59,971 nt of DNA from NCBI GenBank assembly GCA_902618175.1, contig CACMZN010000009.1, positions 1 to 59,971 of the forward strand, written 5' to 3'. Origin of the DNA: an uncultured Verrucomicrobiota bacterium (GTDB lineage Bacteria; Verrucomicrobiota; Verrucomicrobiia; Opitutales; Seribacteraceae). This document shows positions 17,916-28,100 of this stretch, in pieces; position 1 is the first letter of the stretch; each line of letters begins with the position of its first letter. Below the pieces are notes generated by a model, which had not been told where the DNA came from, did not search any database, and saw only the letters and a program-made list of their open reading frames with translations. The translations under genes were made by a program, and so were the position numbers.

Positions 17916-18944
17916 TCAAGAGCTCAAGACGCTGAGCAGTTGCTCCTCGATCTTTTCCCAATGCTGGTCCAAATCGATGCTGGAAACACAAATGGAAAAA
18001 GAGTTGAGTATGAATTTCAAGTCCAAGTTGTGCTGAACGGCAGGGTAGAGCAGTTGACCAGTAACGTTTTCCCATCCCGGTTCGATGGATGCGTTACGTA
18101 GGTAGGCCGTTAACTGGTAGAGATGTCCGGAGTGCACTTTCTCCCTGTCATAACGGTTGGAGAGCGCGTTCTTGTAGAACTTGCAGTCTAGAATTTTCTT
18201 AGACTCTTTCGAAGCTAGTGTAATGTCTGTTCTCATGATCGGGATAAAGGCCTTGGTATCCTCATCGAATTCGCCATCCCACGGAATATTCATCGCACTA
18301 ACCTTGAATTGCGGAAGATGAATCTTTGCGAAATTGCGCACGAAGTTTTCGAACAAGGCGGGCATCTCCTCCATCAATGGATCGTAAAATTCGAAGCGGC
18401 CCGTTTTTTCGTTTGGCATAACAACCCTGATGATGAGCCTGCAAATTCCGATCGGCATTCGATAGCGCCTGTTGTTCCTGTGTATTCTTATTCTCGCGCA
18501 CATCGATTCGGTCACCCGTACGGGACGCACGGCCAGGAGCATTTTTCTGGCCGTACGCACTTCCTTTCTGACTTGGGAGCTCAGTCCGGCGGCTCTTACA
18601 AGCAAATCGCAGGTGCCCCGAAGAATCCGGTTTGAAGGACAATCGACGCTCAATTCATCGAAGATGCAAAGCATCCTCCCTTGCCGGTCTATTAACCTTC
18701 TACGGCTTTCATGAACGAGCACCCGCCCTTGGAGCCTCGGTGTTTCCTCTGTTTTTTCCAAGTATTGCCTTTCGAGGCCTTTTTTCGCCAGGCTGCGTAT
18801 CGATCGGGTCAGGGCGAGGGCCAGAAGGTTGAGGGAGTCCGGACAGTTCTCTGCATCAATGTTAGTCAGATCCCTCTCGGGCAATTGATCATACGAATAG
18901 CAAAGCAAATAATAGAGGTTCTCTATCGGGATGGCCCGTTCCAT
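17916..18944 (-). CDS. mcrC: McrC-type nuclease subunit of an McrBC system
   Basis: McrC is the PD-(D/E)xK nuclease that partners the McrB AAA+ motor to cut modified DNA. The N-terminus IPIENLYYLLCYSYDQLP is typical. The catalytic region carries MRTDITL, then ILDCKFYK, giving the D...DxK active site. The length of 342 residues fits the family. The ATG at 18944 was chosen because it lies 4 bases after the mcrB stop (18949-18951) and begins right at the conserved start; longer starts would overlap mcrB. The pair is clearly co-translated. Confidence is high for the family and moderate for the substrate. Confidence 0.92.
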   Translation of the reverse strand: MERAIPIENLYYLLCYSYDQLPERDLTNIDAENCPDSLNLLALALTRSIRSLAKKGLERQYLEKTEETPRLQGRVLVHESRRRLIDRQGRMLCIFDELSVDCPSNRILRGTCDLLVRAAGLSSQVRKEVRTARKMLLAVRPVRVTESMCARIRIHRNNRRYRMPIGICRLIIRVVMPNEKTGRFEFYDPLMEEMPALFENFVRNFAKIHLPQFKVSAMNIPWDGEFDEDTKAFIPIMRTDITLASKESKKILDCKFYKNALSNRYDREKVHSGHLYQLTAYLRNASIEPGWENVTGQLLYPAVQHNLDLKFILNSFSICVSSIDLDQHWEKIEEQLLSVLSS

Positions 18945-18948
18945 ATCT

Positions 18949-21900
18949 TCAGGATTCGAGTCCGAGAATTGCACGCGCTTCGGTAAGCCCGGAAGGATCA
19001 TCCATCCAATACTCCTCGATCAGGGGAAGAATTTCGAACTCGATGATACCATTGAACCATTCCTTTTCATCCAAAACTTTAGACATTGGAACGAAGAAGC
19101 TATGACCGACCCGAAACCCCTTGCCCAGGTTCATTGCGTCCTCCTCGATCTTTTTGTTGAGCTCGCTCATCATTGTCCTGATCCTTTTTATCATGTCGGA
19201 TGAAACCCCACGCTTGGACAAGGTTTCCTTGAATACGGGTGATTGGAAACTCGGTTCCATCTCAAGAAAGGCAAACCTTCGACGCAAGGCGTAGTCGACT
19301 AGCGAAAGCGAACGGTCCGCCGTATTCATCGTTCCTATCATATACAAGTTTTCCGGAACGTAAAACGGCTCGTTTTCGCCCTCGGAGTAGCTCAACTGCA
19401 TGGCATACTTCGGGTCGCGCTTGTCCGGCTCGATCAACATCATTAATTCACCGAATACCTTGGACAAATTCCCCCGGTTGATCTCGTCGATGATAAAGAC
19501 GAAATCATCGTCCGGACTTCCCTTGGCCAGTTGGCAGAATTGATGGAATACCCCGTCGCGCAGGACGAACTGGCCATCCGCATTCGGCCGGAATCCCTGG
19601 ATGAAGTCCTCGTAGCTTGAGCTTTGGTGGAACTGGATCATCCGTGCTCGGGAATCGTCTCTTACCCCCATCAGGGTGAACGCAACCCGCTTGGCAATAA
19701 AAGTCTTGCCCGTACCCGGTGCCCCTTGAAGCACGAGGTTTTTCTTCCTGTGCAAAGTTTGGATGATCTTGTCGAACTTGTCCTCGCCTAGGAAAAGTTC
19801 CTTCAGGGCTTCCTCCTTAGAGTAGCCCGGAAGTTCGACAATCTCCGCATTTTCTTCCCTTAGGTATTTTTCGATTAAAAGGTTGTAAACTTCTTCTCCC
19901 TCATTGTAGCCTGTCAGGCTTTTTTCTGGAAGGAGTTTGGTGCCCTCGGGCAAATCCCAGCGTTCATTTGACTTCCAGTCAACATCACGAATGTGGTGGT
20001 GTGGATCACTGTTCTTCGCGTCAACTTTTGTATCGAGTCTGTAATCTGACGAGACAACTCCCCAACCGACTACTGCTTTCCTTCCGTCCTTTGCGAAAAT
20101 CAAATCACCCGATTCCATTACCTTGCCGAAGTCGTGGAGCATTTTGACTACTTGGTCGGAGCAATTGACAGGGTCATTATTGTCCAATGCCTCGCGAATG
20201 CTTTTCTTGTCACCAAGGTTTTCCATGTCTCCGCTAGCATTCCAGCCAATTGAGGCAATGCCTTCCGATTGATAGGTCTCCCATTTTTTTGCTCCTTCGC
20301 CAGGAGCCAGTAGCCAAAGGGTTTTGCTTGCCTGCCCGAGATTGGTTTCTCCAGAAAACCCCTTTCTTAGGATATCTGCTCTTTTCTCCCGTGAAATCGT
20401 AGCCTCGTACAGAAGAGAATGGTGTGTGCGGCTGTATGGCGTGCCTTGCCAATCTGAATATTTCTCGGCAATTTTCGTAACCGTTTTCTCGTACTCCTTG
20501 AGTACTTCTCTCAAGTCGAAATCCTGTTCTTCGAATGAGCAGAAGGAATACATTACGCCGTCTATGTCGCTGGAGAAACTTTCAAGTTGATTGCCGGTTA
20601 GTTCCTCTGCAAATGGAGTGGGTAAGGTTATTCTCCAACCTTTATTGTATTGAAAGCGAAGAACAGCCCAGTGCCCAAAGTTGAGGGTTATCCAGTTTCC
20701 CGCTCTTTTGGTTCTAAAGCTCAGAGCGAGTTGGTTTTGTCTTTGTTTTTCGTCATCTTGCAAAAGAAGAATTGATTTTCTGAACAAATCGAGCACCTTG
20801 TACGCATGCTCAGGGTTATCGAAAGTTTTGTCGAACGGATGTCCCAGTCCCCCCTTGGAGCTTTCTTGGACAATTTGCGGAAGGGCGCATGTCCCAATCA
20901 CGAACTTAGAGAGCGGAAATTCCTCTGCCTCTCTAGTTTTGAGCGAAAACTGCTCCCCTTTAGACTTAACCAAATGGCAACGGTGATCCTCATTGACTCT
21001 TATCTTGTCTAGCCAGTGTATGGCTTCCTTGATCGGAACTGCGATGACGGTTGCCGGATGTCCGACGACCAAAACGATATAATTGTCATGACCATTTTCA
21101 ATAAGCTCCGTTTCTAGCTTCAAGGGACACCAAAGTTTGTAAGGTTCTTCAAGGGAAGTCATGCAAGCCGCTCTCAAGTTTCCGGATTCATCGGTAACGC
21201 TTCTGCTCTTGGCTTTGCAATGTAGGGTCGTATTCAGTTTCTGACTGAGCATTTCGACCGCTTGGTTTCTGTAAGCTTTGTCGTAGTGATATTTTTCAGC
21301 CATGTTTTTCCAGGGAACGCCGGGATCAATATCTTGCTCGACTACCTTTGAACCGATTGCTTCAAGATGCGCATCGGCCGAGAAAGCCATAGTCTTACCC
21401 TCCAACTTCTCCAAAAGGGTGATCAACCAGGCCTGGTAGTCGGAAGCAGTTTCAACGGCACTCGATATTCCAAGTTTGGAAGCTTTTTCACGATTCTTCC
21501 GGTCCGCCGACACAAAGGTCTTGGGTCGAATCCAGTACATCCCAATGGTCAGGTTGGCAAGTCCGACCCCCGATTTTTCCAAGCAGCGATCCATCATGTC
21601 GAGATCAAGCTCTTCCGGGGTAGTCGTCAAAACATGTGCGAAAAATTCCCAAAGTAAGGGGATGTGATCTTCGTCTCTGTCCGGAGCATGCCAGAAGAGC
21701 CTTGCGTTTTGCATGTTGTAAGTGGGCAAACCGTTGAAATTCGTTGGTATTTCGGATGACAGATTCAACTCATCTTTCACCATTCTCCACATTCCCTTCC
21801 GGCTTTCTTCCGTCACGCCGCGGTTGAAATTCGAATAGAACGTAAACGGATCCAGCTCTTCCAAGTACTTGAAAACCGGTTCGTCTTTCCCGTCATCCAG

Positions 21901-22344
21901 CGGGATGACGGGAAGACCTTTTTCCTTCATCCTACTTAAGATTTCCACAAGTTCTCCGCTACGGTCCTTGTATTCTCCAAGTTTTTCGGCCAATTCGGAA
22001 TGAATGGGTACCCAAGTGAATTCTCCATTCTTTAACTCAAGAAATTCCTGATAGCTCTTCAATGCAGCTCTACAGTGGCCTTTGAGTAGATAACTACTGG
22101 GAAGCTCAGGTAGTAACCAATCGCTCTTATCACCCAAATTAGTTTGCTTGTTGGCAATTTGGTAAAGCTCATTGATTCTTGTTGCTGAATCCACATCCCA
22201 GATCTTTACGCAATCCGAAAACCCCAAAGGTTCCTTTTCTAGCATTGAGCAAAGTAGATCCAATGCTCTTATATAGGAACTGGCTTTACCACTTTGGTCC
22301 TTGTTGTTTGCAAGAACATAATTCGAATAAGCGTTTTTGTTCAT
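18949..22344 (-). CDS. mcrB: McrB-type AAA+ GTPase with EVE-like domain
   Basis: The C-terminal third is the McrB motor: Walker A GAPGTGKT (874-881), Walker B VFIIDEINRG (949-958) and the McrB signature MNTADRS (1006-1012), which marks a GTP-using McrB. At about 674-800 there is a PUA-superfamily, EVE-like reader (TLWLLAPGEGAKKWE, SGDLIFAKDGRKAVVGWGVV). Such domains read modified bases in other McrB proteins. The first 650 residues are unassigned, with one part resembling an MrcB N-terminal (DUF3578-like) domain around WITLNFGHWAVLRFQYNKGW. At 1131 residues it is long for McrB. It lies 208 bases after drmC on the same strand and 4 bases before mcrC. Confidence 0.92.
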   Translation of the reverse strand: MNKNAYSNYVLANNKDQSGKASSYIRALDLLCSMLEKEPLGFSDCVKIWDVDSATRINELYQIANKQTNLGDKSDWLLPELPSSYLLKGHCRAALKSYQEFLELKNGEFTWVPIHSELAEKLGEYKDRSGELVEILSRMKEKGLPVIPLDDGKDEPVFKYLEELDPFTFYSNFNRGVTEESRKGMWRMVKDELNLSSEIPTNFNGLPTYNMQNARLFWHAPDRDEDHIPLLWEFFAHVLTTTPEELDLDMMDRCLEKSGVGLANLTIGMYWIRPKTFVSADRKNREKASKLGISSAVETASDYQAWLITLLEKLEGKTMAFSADAHLEAIGSKVVEQDIDPGVPWKNMAEKYHYDKAYRNQAVEMLSQKLNTTLHCKAKSRSVTDESGNLRAACMTSLEEPYKLWCPLKLETELIENGHDNYIVLVVGHPATVIAVPIKEAIHWLDKIRVNEDHRCHLVKSKGEQFSLKTREAEEFPLSKFVIGTCALPQIVQESSKGGLGHPFDKTFDNPEHAYKVLDLFRKSILLLQDDEKQRQNQLALSFRTKRAGNWITLNFGHWAVLRFQYNKGWRITLPTPFAEELTGNQLESFSSDIDGVMYSFCSFEEQDFDLREVLKEYEKTVTKIAEKYSDWQGTPYSRTHHSLLYEATISREKRADILRKGFSGETNLGQASKTLWLLAPGEGAKKWETYQSEGIASIGWNASGDMENLGDKKSIREALDNNDPVNCSDQVVKMLHDFGKVMESGDLIFAKDGRKAVVGWGVVSSDYRLDTKVDAKNSDPHHHIRDVDWKSNERWDLPEGTKLLPEKSLTGYNEGEEVYNLLIEKYLREENAEIVELPGYSKEEALKELFLGEDKFDKIIQTLHRKKNLVLQGAPGTGKTFIAKRVAFTLMGVRDDSRARMIQFHQSSSYEDFIQGFRPNADGQFVLRDGVFHQFCQLAKGSPDDDFVFIIDEINRGNLSKVFGELMMLIEPDKRDPKYAMQLSYSEGENEPFYVPENLYMIGTMNTADRSLSLVDYALRRRFAFLEMEPSFQSPVFKETLSKRGVSSDMIKRIRTMMSELNKKIEEDAMNLGKGFRVGHSFFVPMSKVLDEKEWFNGIIEFEILPLIEEYWMDDPSGLTEARAILGLES

Positions 22345-22552
22345 AAATAATCATTTCAATGTGCGATACGGCGGGTGGCCTTCACATCAATGAGCATTAC
22401 TTTTAACTGGGGTTTGGAAGAGGGGTAATAGGTATTGACTATTTGTATTTACAGGCAATTACATGACTATTACAACTTGAATTTTTTTAAGTCCCCATGC
22501 CTGACCTCGACGAAATATGGTATCAACTGAACCGGCAACAGGTTAATGAAGT
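22345..22552. other. Spacer between drmC and mcrB
   Basis: This 208-base AT-rich gap breaks the otherwise contiguous minus-strand gene run, so mcrBC may have its own promoter here. No convincing -35/-10 pair was found. A 19-codon plus-strand frame (22498-22557, beginning MPDLDEIWYQLN) looks protein-like but is too short to judge and may be a gene remnant. Confidence 0.4.
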
Positions 22553-23302
22553 TTAACGCCAAGGGGTGACGATTTGAGTCGTAACCAGAGCGTCCAAGTG
22601 GGCACGAAGCGTCTTTGGAGTGGGTCCTTCCCGAAACAGGACTCCCAGTTCCATGTTCCTATCTAAAGCTGCAGAGGTGAGGTTTGCACTGGTAATGAAA
22701 GCGAGAGTATCGTCAGCTACCACGCATTTTGCATGTACGGATGCTCTGACTTCGCGATCTGAAGGATTCCATACATAGAGCTTTGCCTGAGGGACTGCTC
22801 GCTTTAGTTCGGAAAGGCCATCCTGTGATACATTGCCGCCAGAGCTTTCAGGAGATTCAAGCAATACGGATACCTCAATTCCACGAGATATAGCTTCTGC
22901 AAGAGAATCCAAAACTCCATCTACTCGATACAGTACATAGCTTACCAAAAAAAGAGATTTTTGGGCCGAGCCAATAACCTGCTCAATTACCTGTCTAGTG
23001 TCTCGAGAGGGTACGAGAGTTGTATCTGGACCTGTCCAAACCAGTTCAACACTTTCTTTGTTTTTAGTTTCTTTGGTGATTGCAGAAACCAAAATAGCCG
23101 AAGAAATTTCTGCTGGGGTAATATTTGGATTTTCAAACCATGCAGCCTCCAGGGCTCGCAGTTCTCGATTACCAAAATCCTCAACAATAGTAGGAAATCC
23201 GCGACAGGAATCTAAGCGTCCAATGTTTTCAGAAAGAACCTTGAGCTTATCTGGGTGCAAGCTCTCTGTCGCCTGAACAAGCTTTTGCCAAAACTCAGAC
23301 AT
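22553..23302 (-). CDS. drmC: DISARM phospholipase D-like protein DrmC
   Basis: DrmC is the phospholipase D-superfamily protein of DISARM anti-phage systems. The 249 residues contain one HKD motif, HAKCVVADDTLAFITSANLT, with H190, K192 and D197, close to the C-terminus. An upstream PLD-type half begins around SLFLVSYVLYRVDGVLDSL. A single HKD implies dimerisation if it is a nuclease, though DrmC is reported as dispensable in some DISARM systems. Its ATG shares one base with the drmB stop (TAATG), so it is translationally coupled. It is the last gene of the DISARM operon. Assignment rests on the fold plus the drmB neighbour. Confidence 0.9.
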   Translation of the reverse strand: MSEFWQKLVQATESLHPDKLKVLSENIGRLDSCRGFPTIVEDFGNRELRALEAAWFENPNITPAEISSAILVSAITKETKNKESVELVWTGPDTTLVPSRDTRQVIEQVIGSAQKSLFLVSYVLYRVDGVLDSLAEAISRGIEVSVLLESPESSGGNVSQDGLSELKRAVPQAKLYVWNPSDREVRASVHAKCVVADDTLAFITSANLTSAALDRNMELGVLFREGPTPKTLRAHLDALVTTQIVTPWR

Positions 23303-25131
23303 TAAAAATCCTTGAAGAATGCAGCATCTTCGGAGCCGAAGGTCTTAACCAAGAGTGAGCGGTCAAGAAAACGGTTTCCAATTTCACAGGAGGTTTCGCC
23401 AACAAAGCTACATGCATGGCAAGCTGCTGAATGAAGGGATCTATCCTTGGCAGGATCGTGTTCGAAGCAAAGTGGATCAGAAGAGCAGATCGTGGCCCGC
23501 TCAAGTGCCTTACTTAAAATATTTTCAAGGTTCTCCTTTTTACCGAGTTCAACTAGTCCACCCAGTGTGCCATCTGAGTCAGCCGCTGCTGTATATAAAA
23601 GAATCCCAGCCATAGCTAGTGTGTCATTAGTGGAGTAAATGCGTTCGCGTATACTTGCGGCGTTGTAACCACATTCCAGTGCCATTTCACGGATCAAGAG
23701 ATGTGATAGGGTATGAAGCATAGCAAAGCGTACACCGGGAAATCCTTTTTCTGGATCTAGTTTTCTCGCATCCCTCCAGCCTTTGTATCCAGCCACAAGA
23801 AGTTCTTCTCTTTCTTTTACCGGAACTAAGTTCTCCCACTGTGCCAAGACGCTCTCATTGAATTTTATGAATATTCCCTCTCCGTGAACTTCATTTGCGG
23901 GTACCCAATCTGGCTGGCCATTGCTAAGTGCTGCCATCGGTGCGCGTTCGTCGGGGTCCAAGGTTTCCTCGGGTGCTTCCACACGGGTGAATCCGATAAG
24001 TGCATTCACTTCCCGTAATCTTTTAAGCAAAAGTACTTCCTCAACGACGGATGAATACCTTTGGGGCACATCCGTTTTTTCACTTAGGAAATGGGGTAGA
24101 TCAGCGGGTGCATCTGGCTTTGTGAGTACTTCCCACTCCGGGCTTTTTAAATCGCTGAAATGAACATTTGCACGATTGTTGCCAGATCTCTTTTTTTCAA
24201 TGCCTGCCCAAATTTCATCATTTGTGAATCGTTCTATTCCAGGAAGGGCATTTGTGCTCTTTAAAACATTAACCACGAGCTCAACTTGTTCTGCTTGTGT
24301 GATCATATTGAGACTACCCCAACCATCATCAATGATTTGAGACAAAGTATCTCCCTGCAGAGGAATAGCTAAGACAGAACGCTGTATGGGGAACCACCCG
24401 TTTGATGCACCAAGCAATACTGTTCTGCAGTTTTCAGTACATTCTTCGTACGAATCAAGATGCGGGTTTCTTCCCCTGCATCGTGGAAGATATTTCTCTG
24501 CGTTCTCTCCAAAGGCATTAACAAGAGATCTTCCTTTTCCACAGCCTTCGCATTTTACCCAAAGGTTTTCAGTCTGAAGAGAAGCTCCCCTTTCAAAAAA
24601 TCTTAATGTACCCGTACATGTGGATGGCCCACCATGCACATACCAATGCCAGGGGAAATCATCCAAATGTCCATTTCTGCAAGCCACAAGAAAACGGGCA
24701 GCCACCGCATCTGAATTTCCCCGATGCTTACAATTTTCATGGATGAAATGAATTTGGTCACGTCTATGAGGATTGTCCGCACCCTTTAATTTGAAGAGCC
24801 CACTGTCGTAGGAACCTAAAAGACCGCAGCGAACGCAACGTAGCCATCTGGGGAACGGATATACGGGGACCCCAATCTTTGCCTCAGCAGAAAAAGGATC
24901 AACCTTGTCATCTTCCACTACGGGTGGCTTTAAAAGTCGTTTAACCTGATCACCCAGTACCGATTGGACTTCTGCCAGTAGTCTGGCTTCCTGCAAAGGT
25001 TTGCACCTAGAAGGATCCCATTTATCCGTTCCCATCGTTAGGACGGAGATATTGGGTAGATCAATCAACGCACCTGGTCCGAAAGTCCAAAGCAGTTGGC
25101 TTGGGCGTACATCTCCAACAACTGTGCTCAT
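23302..25131 (-). CDS. drmB: DISARM DUF1998 protein DrmB
   Basis: DrmB is the DUF1998 protein that forms the core complex with helicase DrmA. The N-terminus (RPSQLLWTFGPGALIDLPN) is characteristic. Several cysteine pairs could bind zinc: CVRC at about 99-102, CEGCG in the middle, and the DUF1998 signature near the end (ACHACSFVGETSCEIGNRFL). The length of 609 residues matches known DrmB. The ATG overlaps the drmA stop in an ATGA junction, and the stop overlaps drmC. Together this supports a stoichiometric DrmAB complex as in described DISARM systems. Confidence 0.93.
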   Translation of the reverse strand: MSTVVGDVRPSQLLWTFGPGALIDLPNISVLTMGTDKWDPSRCKPLQEARLLAEVQSVLGDQVKRLLKPPVVEDDKVDPFSAEAKIGVPVYPFPRWLRCVRCGLLGSYDSGLFKLKGADNPHRRDQIHFIHENCKHRGNSDAVAARFLVACRNGHLDDFPWHWYVHGGPSTCTGTLRFFERGASLQTENLWVKCEGCGKGRSLVNAFGENAEKYLPRCRGRNPHLDSYEECTENCRTVLLGASNGWFPIQRSVLAIPLQGDTLSQIIDDGWGSLNMITQAEQVELVVNVLKSTNALPGIERFTNDEIWAGIEKKRSGNNRANVHFSDLKSPEWEVLTKPDAPADLPHFLSEKTDVPQRYSSVVEEVLLLKRLREVNALIGFTRVEAPEETLDPDERAPMAALSNGQPDWVPANEVHGEGIFIKFNESVLAQWENLVPVKEREELLVAGYKGWRDARKLDPEKGFPGVRFAMLHTLSHLLIREMALECGYNAASIRERIYSTNDTLAMAGILLYTAAADSDGTLGGLVELGKKENLENILSKALERATICSSDPLCFEHDPAKDRSLHSAACHACSFVGETSCEIGNRFLDRSLLVKTFGSEDAAFFKDF

Positions 25132-28100
25132 GATGCGTCCTCCGTTTCTTCGTTATCCTTCTTTTTGGGAACTGGATGAGTCCAGCTAGGTTCTCGATTT
25201 TGCGTCCTGTCTTGCATTACCAATCTTACTCCAGGTTCAACTTCACGCATCGATGTTGGAACGGTAAAATTATCCCATGTTTTAGAACCCGGTTGGTCCA
25301 GCAAACTAACGGTGTTATCTGATTGTTTCTTTGCTTTGTAGGCAAGATGCCCCTGCCGTGAGGTAACTCTTCTTACCCATTCATCAAATCTTTCCCGAGC
25401 CATATCTTTGGCAAGATTGGAAATTTCATTTTTATCCGTCACTTTGTGAGCACGATCTCCAAATGAGTTGGTTACTTCATCCACAGTCGGATCTGTTACG
25501 GAATTAAGGTTTTCGGCACCCAAGTTTGGAGCCAGTTGGTTTTTCTTCAGTCTGGCCATACTTACCATACCACCGGTCAATCCTCTGTCCATTGCTCTAG
25601 GCGTAAATGGGGTTACAGATTGTGCTTCCACATGCTTGTAGAAAGCACTGTGGTAATGTTCAAAAGTCTCGTAATGAGACAAGTCTCTGGGGCGAGCCCA
25701 AGTTAATGAAGTGAACACGAGCCCAGGGAATGACCGTCCGACCCGGCTGGTTGCCTGAATGTATTCTGCGGTATTCTTTGGCTGTCCGTTTACCAACATC
25801 AGACCTAACCGGTTCACATCCACTCCCACAGAAAGCATATTGGTAGCCAGTACGATATCGATTGCACGGGTTTCTTCCTTATCCCATTGAGAAACATAAA
25901 TATCTCCATTTGTGTCGTAATCCGCCCGAAATTGAACTTCCAAAGTGTCGAGTTTTTTGGGAATCGACGCACTGGATACCCGGGAGGTTAATTCCTCGAC
26001 CACGCTCACTTTTCTTTGTTTTAAACCGGGCCGTCTAACATGGCCCATCTCCACGCGGAAGGAACGCGTCTGCACATCATCCTCTGCGAGTCTTTTCATG
26101 CCCCCTAGCTCTCGCAAGGAGTTGAAGTACCCAACGGATGTCATCCATGGATCTGCCAATTTTCCGAACTTGCGGAAAACATCCTGGGAGGCAGTCAGTA
26201 GGGCTGTATAGAGTCTGATGAGTACGGCGGGTCTTGCACTTCCTGGTGAGCAAACACCAAGATACTGTCTGCCTGGCTTATCCTTAATCGATCTCTGTAC
26301 AGAAAAGAAATTATCCTCCACATCCAAACCATTGGGTGGAAAGATTGATACCTTGCGCATGAACACATTCTTCACCTGGTCCTGTGCCTTGCGAACCGTT
26401 GCCGTGGAAGCGATGATCTTTGGTCGGACAGATAATTCATCAAATGACCAAGTGGAAAGTTCGTCCACAGCCGTTTCGTACAATCCAACCATGGTTCCAA
26501 GTGGGCCACTGATCAGGTGAAACTCATCCTGAATAATCAGATCAGGCGGACGAATAGGAATAATCGACTGAGTGCTGGCAGGAGGTAATCCATTTTGAGA
26601 TCTGTGGCTTTGCTTGCACTCACAATCAGGCCAGGTCAATCCGTGCCTGCTGCATTCATGAGAGGCTATTCCAAAAAGATTCCGGATGGCATCATTCCAC
26701 GCCATCTGAGCAAACTTATCCACCGTCGCAATCATCATACTTGGTGGCTTGCGGTACATCTCTTCATCGACGACTTTCATCGGTATACCCAGATTGGGAG
26801 AGTTGCGTTCGGTAAACTCGCACCTGCTCAATTTGTCACCACAGAAGATCATTGTTCTTCCATATCCTCCGTTGTATTTGCTTACCTTAACATCTCTTTT
26901 TTCCAAGACCTCGCTACCACACCATGGGCAACTGTTGATCTGGCAGGGAGAAGAACCATAAGTTCTCTGTCCGTTCCTTACTGCATTGATGTAGTTTTCC
27001 GATTGCTCTGTCTTGTTTGGGGTAACGGATCCACCCACCCACAAGCCAATTGTAAAAGGCTCCTTGCCCCAGGTATCCTCCTCATTTCTTCGAATGACTT
27101 CCATAGCACAGATCAAAGTCGATGCCCGTTGGAATTGCTGGAGGGTTAGCAGACGAAGGGTATAACGCATGATGACCGACAAGCCCCTGGATGCATCGTA
27201 GCCACCAAGATTTCCCTGCAATCTACGAATCCCCATGGTAAATGCTGCTACGCCCAGGTATGCTTCCGTTTTACCACCACCTGTGGGGAACCACAGCAAG
27301 TCAGCATAAGCATCTAATGGTTCGGTTCTGTCCTTATGCTTAGGGTCTGCCAATGATGGAATGGACAAAAGAATGAACGCCAGCTGGAAGGGTCTCCACG
27401 AATGGTTCTTTCGGATGTTTACATCATCAAATGTTTTATTTGTCCCCCTGCGTGTTTCCATGGCAAACATACCACGCACGCGTTGGTCTGCCATGGACCG
27501 GTTGGCAAATTGAAAGGCCTGCAGTGCAATGGGATCATTTTCAAGTAGGTCTATCCCTTCCCTCAATCGGCTTAGTACTTTTCTGCACCTGTCTATGGCT
27601 ACTCCAGCAGCCCGATTATGTCCGACTACCTCTGTGCCTACACGGGCTTCCTGTTCTGCAATCCAATTTTCATAATCATCGGTGAGGACCGAGAGTGCTT
27701 GCTTTAATTGCTCCTTGTTCATGGATGCAAGCTGGCGCATATCCAGGAATCCCTCCTTTACCATGCGTTGCATTTCCGGCCTGTCCTCGGTGTTTAGACC
27801 AGGTGTCTCAGTTGTGGGTACCTCGTATTCAGGTACAACCACTGTTCGTACCTCGGTTGCTCTTTCACGATCCTCTTCGGTAGGGGAGGCATGAACAGAA
27901 ATTGTGTGGCCAACGGCAAACTCCACCTGCTTGCGATAGATCATTTCCAAAGTCTCCCTTTCGATCTCATCGACCGATGCATCCGTCTGTATTGGACGTT
28001 TACAAAAGATAGCCCCACCATCTTTGTCCCGTACAATGATCTCCGGCTGGAAGAGCCAAGCCTCATCCTGGTTTTCCTTGGGTAGCACCTGATTGTTCAC

